From: Flavobacterium sp.
GTDB taxonomy: Bacteria; Bacteroidota; Bacteroidia; Flavobacteriales; Flavobacteriaceae
Direction of reading: 5' to 3'
Length of the DNA stretch: 19,984 nt
NCBI RefSeq assembly: GCF_030146175.1
Contig: NZ_JASLCE010000063.1
Span: 1-19,984 of the forward strand
Under the pieces are notes generated by a model. The model made no database searches. It was given only the letters and a program-made list of their open reading frames with translations, and was not told where the DNA came from. The position numbers and the translations under genes are program-made. The first letter of the stretch is position 1. Each line of letters starts with the position of its first letter. Positions 14,339-19,984 of the stretch are shown here, one piece after another.

Positions 14339-15172
14339 ATGATGTCAATAATTACGCTTACTACCGACTTCGGGCTAAAGGACCACTTTGTGGGTTCTTT
14401 GAAAGGTAAGATTATTACGGAACATCCTGATGTACAAATTATTGACATTTCGCACAATATCGATTTGTTTAACATATCGGAAGCCAGCTATATTATCAAT
14501 GCAGCCTACAGTAGCTTTCCAAAAGGAACCGTTCACCTGATCGGGGTTGATTCGGAGCGTACTTTCGAAAGCAAGCATATTGCCATGCAATGGAATGATC
14601 ATTATTTTATCTGTGCCGATAATGGTATTTTAAGCATACTAACGCAGAAAATCGTACCTCAGAAGATTGTAGAGATCAACATACACGATCGTTTAGCGGA
14701 TAATGCAACCGATATGGACGTTTTTGTAAAAGTTGCCTGTCATTTGGCAAAAGGTGGCGTTATGAACGTTATCGGACGGGAAATTAACAGCATCAAAGAA
14801 ATAAGCGAACTTCAGGCAACTGTTGCGACCGATTATAACGCGATTAACGGTGCCGTAGTTTATATTGATCATTTTGGTAACTGTGTTACGAATATTTCCC
14901 GAAAACTGATTCAGGAAACTGCACGCGGACGGAATTTTGAGATCCGTTTCGGAACCAAGACCATTAAAAGCGTTCACCAGAACTATTCCGATTTTAAAAT
15001 AGCCGAGAAATTTGTTTTAAAAGATTACGAAGGCGAAAAGCTGGCGTTGTTTAACGAAGCTGATTTTCTGGAAATTGCCATCTACAAAAGTAACCCGTCT
15101 ACAGTGGGTTCGGCCACCTCATTATTGGGTCTGAAATTCCGCGATCGGGTGACTATAATTTTCAAATCTTAA
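14339..15172 (+). CDS. SAM hydrolase (DUF62 / SAM hydroxide adenosyltransferase family)
   Basis: The 277-aa protein belongs to the family that includes fluorinase, chlorinase and the common SAM hydroxide adenosyltransferases, which split S-adenosylmethionine to adenosine and methionine. Visible hallmarks are ITLTTDFGLKDHFVGSLKG at the N-terminus (TTDFG at 8-12), ADNG at 93-96, and YIDHFGNCVTNI at 175-186. Housekeeping hydrolase activity is far more likely than halogenation, since the neighbourhood is not a secondary-metabolite cluster. It is cytoplasmic. It starts at ATG 14339 (or the adjacent ATG 14342) and heads a same-strand run with a 27-nt gap to the next gene. Confidence 0.93.
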   Translation: MMSIITLTTDFGLKDHFVGSLKGKIITEHPDVQIIDISHNIDLFNISEASYIINAAYSSFPKGTVHLIGVDSERTFESKHIAMQWNDHYFICADNGILSILTQKIVPQKIVEINIHDRLADNATDMDVFVKVACHLAKGGVMNVIGREINSIKEISELQATVATDYNAINGAVVYIDHFGNCVTNISRKLIQETARGRNFEIRFGTKTIKSVHQNYSDFKIAEKFVLKDYEGEKLALFNEADFLEIAIYKSNPSTVGSATSLLGLKFRDRVTIIFKS

Positions 15173-15199
15173 ATTCCAAAAATTAATTCATAATTCCTT

Positions 15200-15496
15200 A
15201 TGTTTGTACGCATCGTAAAAATGAGTTTCCATGAAGAGAAAATCGAAGCTTTTTTAACGAATTTTCATGAAGTAAAGCAAAATATACGCAACTTCCCCGG
15301 TAATCGCTTTTTGGAGCTTTACCAGGACAAAAACAACCCGTCGGTTTTCTTTACCTATAGTTATTGGGAAACGGAATCCGATTTGGAAAACTACCGGAAA
15401 TCGGAGCTTTTTATCGAAGTTTGGGCGTATACAAAGCAATTTTTTAATGCCAAACCCGAAGCCTGGAGCGTTGATAAACTGGTGAGTCTGGAATAA
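15200..15496 (+). CDS. antibiotic biosynthesis monooxygenase (ABM) domain protein
   Basis: A 98-aa single-domain protein with the ferredoxin-like dimeric alpha/beta-barrel pattern: MFVRIVKMSF strand, a helix (EKIEAFLTNFHEVKQNI), a strand with FPGNRFLELYQDKNNPSVFFTYSYWE-type core, then a helix beginning ESDLENYRKSELF and a final strand. The F-x-F-Y-WE-x(3)-L pattern is typical of ABM/YgiN-like quinol monooxygenases, though many members are uncharacterised. The role here is unknown. It lies 27 nt after the SAM hydrolase and 21 nt before gldF, so it is probably cotranscribed. Confidence 0.85.
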   Translation: MFVRIVKMSFHEEKIEAFLTNFHEVKQNIRNFPGNRFLELYQDKNNPSVFFTYSYWETESDLENYRKSELFIEVWAYTKQFFNAKPEAWSVDKLVSLE

Positions 15497-15517
15497 AATA
15501 AAACGTACAAAAAATAA

Positions 15518-16243
15518 ATGAAAGCCTTATTATTAAGAGAGATCAAATCCTTTTTCGGTTCGCCGATAGGTTATTTGGTTATCGCTATTTTCCTATTGCT
15601 AAACGGCCTGTTCCTTTGGGTATTTGAAGGTGACTTTAATATCCTGAAAAGCGGTTTTGCCGATTTAAGTCCCTTTTTTACTTTAGCCCCGTGGATTCTT
15701 ATTTTCCTGATTCCGGCCGTTACCATGCGTAGTTTTTCGGATGAAAAGAAACAAGGTACCATCGAATTGATGCTAACCAAACCGTTGAGTATCTGGGAAA
15801 TTGTAAACGGTAAGTTTCTGGGTGCCTTTTTACTAATTGTAATCGCGATTATCCCAACCATCATTTATGTTGTCGTGCTCTCCAAATTTGGAAACCCGGA
15901 AGGGAATATCGATATGGGAAGTACGTTGGGTTCCTATTTTGGTTTATTGTTCCTGATTGCGTCCTATACGGCCATTGGAATTTTTACTTCTACCCTATCC
16001 GACAATCAGATTGTAGCGTTTATCGTTGCGGTTTTCCTTTGTTTTGTTTTCTATTTCGGTTTCGAAGGAATGTCCGGTTTTATGGGTTCTTTCGGAAATA
16101 CGATAGCCAGTTTTGGAATGGATTACCATTTTAAAAGTATGAGCCGTGGTGTGATCGATACCCGCGACATTATCTATTTTATCAGTGTTACCGTACTATT
16201 CTTGTCGGCAACGGTTTATAAACTTAAATCTTTAAAATGGTAA
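15518..16243 (+). CDS. gldF: gliding-motility ABC transporter permease GldF
   Basis: GldF is the membrane permease of the GldA-GldF-GldG ABC transporter, first linked to gliding in Flavobacterium johnsoniae. The 241-aa protein starts MKALLLREIKSFFGSPIGYL and shows about six membrane segments: residues 17-35, 54-72 (including TLAPWILIFLIPAVTM), 101-123, 141-160, 168-186 and 220-236. The cytoplasmic coupling region SFSDEKKQGTIELMLTKPLS is typical of ABC-2 permeases. It overlaps gldG at TAATG, implying translational coupling. gldA is not in the window. Confidence 0.93.
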   Translation: MKALLLREIKSFFGSPIGYLVIAIFLLLNGLFLWVFEGDFNILKSGFADLSPFFTLAPWILIFLIPAVTMRSFSDEKKQGTIELMLTKPLSIWEIVNGKFLGAFLLIVIAIIPTIIYVVVLSKFGNPEGNIDMGSTLGSYFGLLFLIASYTAIGIFTSTLSDNQIVAFIVAVFLCFVFYFGFEGMSGFMGSFGNTIASFGMDYHFKSMSRGVIDTRDIIYFISVTVLFLSATVYKLKSLKW

Positions 16244-17928
16244 TGAAAGCGCAGCAAAAGAAAAACCTAAAACAATTCGGGATTATCCTACTTGCTCTGG
16301 TTGCGGTAAACGTTATCGGTAGCTATTTTTTCAAACGTTTTGACTTAACACAGGACAAACGCTATACACTATCGGAAACCTCATTAGAGATCATTAAAAG
16401 CATCGACAGTCCGTTGTATATTGATGTTTTCCTGGACGGACAGTTTCCGGGTGAATTCAAACGATTACAAGCCGAAACCAAACAGCTTTTAGAAGAATAC
16501 AAAGCCTATAATTCCAATATCATTTTCCAATTTGTAAATCCGTTGGAAAAAGAAGAAGAACGCGAGGCGACCATGAAAATGTTATACCAACGCGGTCTGA
16601 CTCCTATCAATATTACGGTAGACGATCGTGGCAAGCAATCGCAAGAGGTGGTTTTTCCTTGGGCTATTGCGACCTATAATGACAAAAGCACGAAAATACA
16701 GTTGCTTAAAAACATGATGGGTGCAAGTACCGAAGAAAAAGTAGTGAGTTCGGTACAACATTTGGAATATGCCTTTGCCGATGCCTTTAATAAAATCTCA
16801 AAAAGCAAGGAAAAGAAAATCGCGATCATCAAAGGAAACGGAGAATTACACGAATTACAGATTGCCGATTTCCTAAAAACCATACGTGAGAGTTATTATA
16901 TCGGACCTTTTACACTGGATTCTGTAGCCAAAAATCCGATAAAAACAGCTGCGGCACTTAAAAAATACGATTTAGCCATTATTGCCAAACCAAGTGAGAA
17001 GTTTAACGAGGAAGAAAAACAGGTTTTAGATCAGTTTATCGTTAACGGTGGAAAAACATTATGGTTGGTCGATGCGGTTCAGGCCGAAATGGACAGTTTG
17101 TATAACGACAGCGGATCGATTCTGGCCTTTCCAAGAGATCTGAACTTAAACGATATGTTCTTTAAATACGGATTCCGAATTAACCCGGCTTTGGTAAAAG
17201 ACGAACAGGCGGCTCCGATAAAACTGGCTTCGGGCGATCGTGGAAGTGCTACACAATACGAACAATATTTCTGGAAATATTCACCATTTATCTATCCGCA
17301 ATCGCAAAATCCGATTGTGAAAAACATCGAAGGGGTACGTTTTGAATTTGCCAACCCAATCGATACGTTAAAAAATGGAATTAAGAAAACGATTTTGATG
17401 GAATCGTCGCAATATTCGAAGAGTATTGGTACGCCAATTGAGGTTAGCCTAAATATGGTTACCGAAGAAACCGGACCAAAAGACTATATTGGTGGCGGTC
17501 GTATACCGGTATCGGTATTGTTGGAAGGAAAATTCCAGTCGATGTATGACAACCGTGTTCTTCCGTTTAAAGACAGTACGTATAAGACTACCGGAAAAGC
17601 CGGAAAAATGATTGTGATTTCCGATGGCGACATTATTAAGAACCAACTGGATCAGGCTTTTCAGCCTATGGAACTCGGTTATGACAAGTGGACGAACAAC
17701 CTATATGGCAATAAAGAATTCCTTTTGAACTGTGTGAATTATTTACTGGACGATACCGGACTTATTAACATTAGAAGTAAAGATGTCGATTTGCCGTTAC
17801 TGGACAAACAAAAAGTGTACGACAACTACACGATCACTCAGATTATAACTGTCGGATTACCAATAGTTGTACTGGCCTTGTTTGGACTATTGTTCACTTT
17901 TTTAAGAAAAAGAAAATATTCCCGCTAG
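16243..17928 (+). CDS. gldG: gliding-motility ABC transporter substrate-binding-like protein GldG
   Basis: GldG is the extracytoplasmic partner of GldF. The 561-aa protein has one membrane anchor near the N-terminus (GIILLALVAVNVIGSYFF) and a second near the C-terminus (ITVGLPIVVLALFGLLFTFL) before a basic tail RKRKYSR. Between them lie the family's YTLSETSLEIIKSIDSPLYI and DVFLDGQFPGEFKRL strings and the ABC-type auxiliary domain with GGKTLWLVDAVQAEMDSLYN. The start at ATG 16243 shares its first base with the gldF stop (TAATG); an ATG at 16237 would add two residues. It ends about 90 nt before dnaN, which has its own -7 element. Confidence 0.94.
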   Translation: MKAQQKKNLKQFGIILLALVAVNVIGSYFFKRFDLTQDKRYTLSETSLEIIKSIDSPLYIDVFLDGQFPGEFKRLQAETKQLLEEYKAYNSNIIFQFVNPLEKEEEREATMKMLYQRGLTPINITVDDRGKQSQEVVFPWAIATYNDKSTKIQLLKNMMGASTEEKVVSSVQHLEYAFADAFNKISKSKEKKIAIIKGNGELHELQIADFLKTIRESYYIGPFTLDSVAKNPIKTAAALKKYDLAIIAKPSEKFNEEEKQVLDQFIVNGGKTLWLVDAVQAEMDSLYNDSGSILAFPRDLNLNDMFFKYGFRINPALVKDEQAAPIKLASGDRGSATQYEQYFWKYSPFIYPQSQNPIVKNIEGVRFEFANPIDTLKNGIKKTILMESSQYSKSIGTPIEVSLNMVTEETGPKDYIGGGRIPVSVLLEGKFQSMYDNRVLPFKDSTYKTTGKAGKMIVISDGDIIKNQLDQAFQPMELGYDKWTNNLYGNKEFLLNCVNYLLDDTGLINIRSKDVDLPLLDKQKVYDNYTITQIITVGLPIVVLALFGLLFTFLRKRKYSR

Positions 17929-17967
17929 TTGTTAATAAAAAATGTTTTTTCATTAGACAGATTACGA

Positions 17968-17975
17968 TATATTTG
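17968..17975 (+). promoter_or_regulatory. -7 element for dnaN
   Basis: TATATTTG fits TAnnTTTG and lies 46 nt before the dnaN ATG. The -33 region is only T-rich, without a clear TTG. dnaN may also be reached by read-through from gldG, as I see no terminator between them. Confidence 0.5.
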
Positions 17976-18021
17976 TGAAATGTAAAATGTAATACCAATT
18001 TTACAAACCTAAAAAAGAAAG

Positions 18022-19143
18022 ATGATGAAGTTTATTGTATCCAGTTCATATTTATTAAAACAATTACAGGTTTTAGGTAGTGTTATCAACAGTAGCAACA
18101 CCTTGCCTATTTTAGATAATTTCTTATTTGAATTAGACAATAACCAACTTAGAGTATCGGCATCCGATTTGGAGACTACTATGTCGGCCACATTGGAAAT
18201 CGATTCTACCAGTCAGGGAAGCGTAGCCGTTCCGGCCAAACTTTTACTTGAAATTTTAAAAACATTCCCGGAACAACCGTTAACCTTTACCGTTGAAGAC
18301 AACAATACGGTAGAGATCAGTTCGAATTCGGGTAAATATGCACTAGCCTACGCTCCGGGTGATGAATTCCCGAAAGCAGTAGTTCTGGAGGAACCGTCTT
18401 CGACTTTGGTTCCGGCAGAAGTATTGGCAACGGCAGTGAGCAAAACAATTTTCGCAGCCGGTAACGACGATTTACGCCCGGTAATGTCGGGAGTATTCTT
18501 CCAGTTTTCTCCGGAGGGGTTAATCTTTGTAGCTACCGATGCTCATAAATTGGTAAAATATGCGCGTACCGATGTAAAAGCATCGCAAGTGGCCGATTTT
18601 ATCATGCCTAAAAAACCATTAAATATTTTAAAAGGTATTTTGGCGGCTTCGGATGCGGAAGTAAAAATTGAATACAACGATTCGAATGCAACGTTCTCCT
18701 TTGATAATTATATTTTAACCTGTCGCTTAATTGATGGAAAATATCCAAATTATGAAGCGGTTATCCCGAAAGAGAATCCAAATAAATTATTGATGAACCG
18801 TACCCAGTTTTTAAGCTCTGTACGTCGTGTGGCGATTTTTGCCAACAAAACCACGCACCAGATCCGATTAAAAATTGCGGGTGCAGAATTAAACATTTCT
18901 GCTGAAGATATTGACTACTCCAACAAGGCAGAAGAAAGATTGACCTGTGACTATCAGGGCGACGATATGCAAATTGGATTTAACTCCCGTTTCTTAACTG
19001 AAATGTTAACCAACCTGCAATCGGACGAAATTATGCTGGAAATGTCGTTACCAAACCGTGCCGGAATTTTAACCCCGGTAGACGGATTGGATGAAGGCGA
19101 AACCGTAACGATGCTGGTAATGCCGGTAATGTTAAACAGCTAA
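18022..19143 (+). CDS. dnaN: DNA polymerase III sliding clamp, beta subunit
   Basis: DnaN forms the ring-shaped homodimer that holds DNA polymerase III and other partners on DNA. The 373-aa protein is the usual length for three clamp domains and opens MKFIVSSSYLLKQLQVLGSV. Family strings include NTLPILDNFLFEL, FAAGNDDLRPVMSGVFFQF, ATDAHKLVKYAR, CRLIDGKYPNYEAVIPKENP, and a C-terminal VMPVMLNS resembling the usual final MPM-x-L motif near the partner-binding groove. ATG 18022 and the next codon, ATG 18025, are both possible starts. It is not beside dnaA or the origin here; the location next to gldG is an observation only. Confidence 0.97.
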   Translation: MMKFIVSSSYLLKQLQVLGSVINSSNTLPILDNFLFELDNNQLRVSASDLETTMSATLEIDSTSQGSVAVPAKLLLEILKTFPEQPLTFTVEDNNTVEISSNSGKYALAYAPGDEFPKAVVLEEPSSTLVPAEVLATAVSKTIFAAGNDDLRPVMSGVFFQFSPEGLIFVATDAHKLVKYARTDVKASQVADFIMPKKPLNILKGILAASDAEVKIEYNDSNATFSFDNYILTCRLIDGKYPNYEAVIPKENPNKLLMNRTQFLSSVRRVAIFANKTTHQIRLKIAGAELNISAEDIDYSNKAEERLTCDYQGDDMQIGFNSRFLTEMLTNLQSDEIMLEMSLPNRAGILTPVDGLDEGETVTMLVMPVMLNS

Positions 19144-19177
19144 CCACACGCTATAACCAACCCTTTATAACCAAAAG

Positions 19178-19208
19178 ACCGCAAGACCTAATCGGATTGC
19201 GGTTTTTT
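19178..19208 (+). terminator. dnaN terminator
   Basis: ACCGCAA (19178-19184) pairs with TTGCGGT (19197-19203) across a 12-nt loop, ending in six T residues (19203-19208), 35 nt after the dnaN stop. Confidence 0.75.
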
Positions 19209-19280
19209 ATTGGATAAAAGGCAGAAAAAATATAAAATGCAGCTTAACTTTCCCTCCCGTTTTTGTTTGCATAGCCGTTA

Positions 19281-19763
19281 TTACACACAAGCACAGTTAG
19301 CTTCTATTTTTTTCTTTACTAATTTTAGTATTCTTTTTCGGGCTCCAAAATCTATAACTCCCGGCTCATCACTGCTAAAAGCGTTAAATTCAATTTGGTT
19401 TTCGTGGATCTGGAAATGTACTTCATAATATACACTCAATGCATATCTTTGATATTCCAACTTAATCAACTCATCATCAAGACTTGATATCAATCTAAAT
19501 TTTTTTTCTTTAGCCAATTTAACAATACTATTTTTTTTAGAAGCAGTGTCAAGATTACAAAACACAAATACTGATTTGGAATTTTGATATGCTTTATAAA
19601 TGGCATAGACATTCAATATAAATAAAAAAACAGAAGCTATCATTAAAATTTTGTGTCTGTTTTCATACCCTAGATAAAATAACACTATAGGAGGCCCAAG
19701 AGAAATTGTCAAGGTCATTGCATACTTTAATTTATCTAAAAAAGAAGTTTTAATTTGTTGCAT
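19281..19763 (-). CDS. membrane protein of unknown function (160 aa)
   Basis: Not recognised. Two membrane helices lie near the N-terminus (about residues 15-33, MTLTISLGPPIVLFYLGYE, and 38-56, KILMIASVFLFILNVYAIY) with a short polar turn between. A soluble C-terminal domain follows, containing charged helices and strands (KFRLISSLDDELIKLEYQRY; SVYYEVHFQIHENQIEFNAF) and ending basic plus CACV. The fold of the soluble part suggests a small alpha/beta domain with a photosensor-free, PH-like look, but I will not name a family. It is AT-rich, convergent with dnaN, and appears to be a single gene within the window. A GC-rich hairpin lies 20-32 nt upstream of the start. Confidence 0.7.
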   Translation of the reverse strand: MQQIKTSFLDKLKYAMTLTISLGPPIVLFYLGYENRHKILMIASVFLFILNVYAIYKAYQNSKSVFVFCNLDTASKKNSIVKLAKEKKFRLISSLDDELIKLEYQRYALSVYYEVHFQIHENQIEFNAFSSDEPGVIDFGARKRILKLVKKKIEANCACV

Positions 19764-19984
19764 TAAAATCGTGAATTTAGTCCGCTCGCGGAGCGATTAG
19801 CTATTACTTTTTTTCGAAGCTTTTCCATATGTTATTTTATGACCGCATTATTTAAAAACAATTTTTAAAGGCTGAATTGTATATTCGAAAAGGCCCAATT
19901 TTAAACCTGGTCTTTTAAAAAGTTACGATTTTGACTCTTGTTTGTCAGAGACAGCAATCATAATACTAAGATAATAAAAAGCAA
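19764..19984. other. non-coding right edge
   Basis: AT-rich DNA upstream of the minus-strand membrane protein, with no open frame of note. The only clear feature is the GC-rich inverted repeat at 19783-19795. The end of a gene beyond the window could enter here but I cannot show it. Confidence 0.4.
19783..19795. repeat. GC-rich inverted repeat CGCTC-GCG-GAGCG
   Basis: Perfect 5-bp arms around GCG, overlapping a second palindrome CCGC-TC-GCGG (19782-19791). It stands out in AT-rich surroundings, 20-32 nt upstream of the membrane-protein start, where it could form a hairpin in the 5' untranslated region. Confidence 0.55.

Noticed and set aside
14339..15172. Fluorinase or chlorinase for halogenated metabolite synthesis
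   Set aside because: Neighbours are housekeeping and gliding genes, and the common family member is a SAM hydrolase; no halogenation context.
15199..15206. TATGTTTG matching the -7 consensus
   Set aside because: It overlaps the start codon of the ABM-domain gene, so it could not drive that gene; likely chance in AT-rich DNA.
18022..19143. Replication origin beside dnaN
   Set aside because: No dnaA gene, no cluster of DnaA boxes seen, and flanking genes are gldG and an unknown membrane protein.

Overview
The window looks like a chromosomal segment of a Flavobacteriaceae member (Bacteroidota), most likely Flavobacterium or a close relative. Reasons: a gldF-gldG gliding-motility gene pair, AT-rich DNA, few Shine-Dalgarno sequences, and several promoters with the Bacteroidota -7 element TAnnTTTG. 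Identifications rest on reading translated sequence and motifs by eye; no database search was possible.

Layout. (1) 1-3506, plus strand: a probable operon of poorly characterised genes (the 3' end of one gene, a 373-aa protein with a CCCG-x3-C motif, a small HD-domain hydrolase of the RelA/SpoT-MESH1 type, and two unrecognised proteins), closed by a strong terminator. (2) 3541-9947, plus strand: a complete tripartite RND efflux operon. A GbsR/MarR-like regulator is followed by a lipoprotein membrane-fusion subunit, an HAE1-type inner-membrane pump and a TolC/NodT-type outer-membrane lipoprotein. The promoter carries a perfect palindrome whose core recurs once upstream. (3) 9863-11008: a convergent junction with three copies of an extragenic palindrome, each beside a terminator, plus a secreted 211-aa protein on the minus strand and a leftover copy of that gene's 3' end. 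(4) 11029-14251, minus strand: purC and phoH, separated by about 1.2 kb that carries a decayed second copy of the phoH 3' end and an AT-rich lipoprotein gene on the plus strand. (5) 14339-19208, plus strand: a SAM hydrolase (DUF62 family), an ABM-fold monooxygenase-like protein, gldF, gldG, then dnaN with its own -7 element and terminator. (6) 19281-19984: a minus-strand membrane protein of unknown function and a short non-coding end.

Housekeeping genes (purC, phoH, dnaN) and lineage-typical genes (gldFG, SAM hydrolase) form the backbone. The regulator and the pump genes read as one autoregulated export unit. The most unusual signals are not new gene families. They are two independent gene-3'-end duplications, one bounded by the repeated palindromes, the other bracketing an apparently acquired lipoprotein gene, and the duplicated palindromic operator candidate at the efflux operon.
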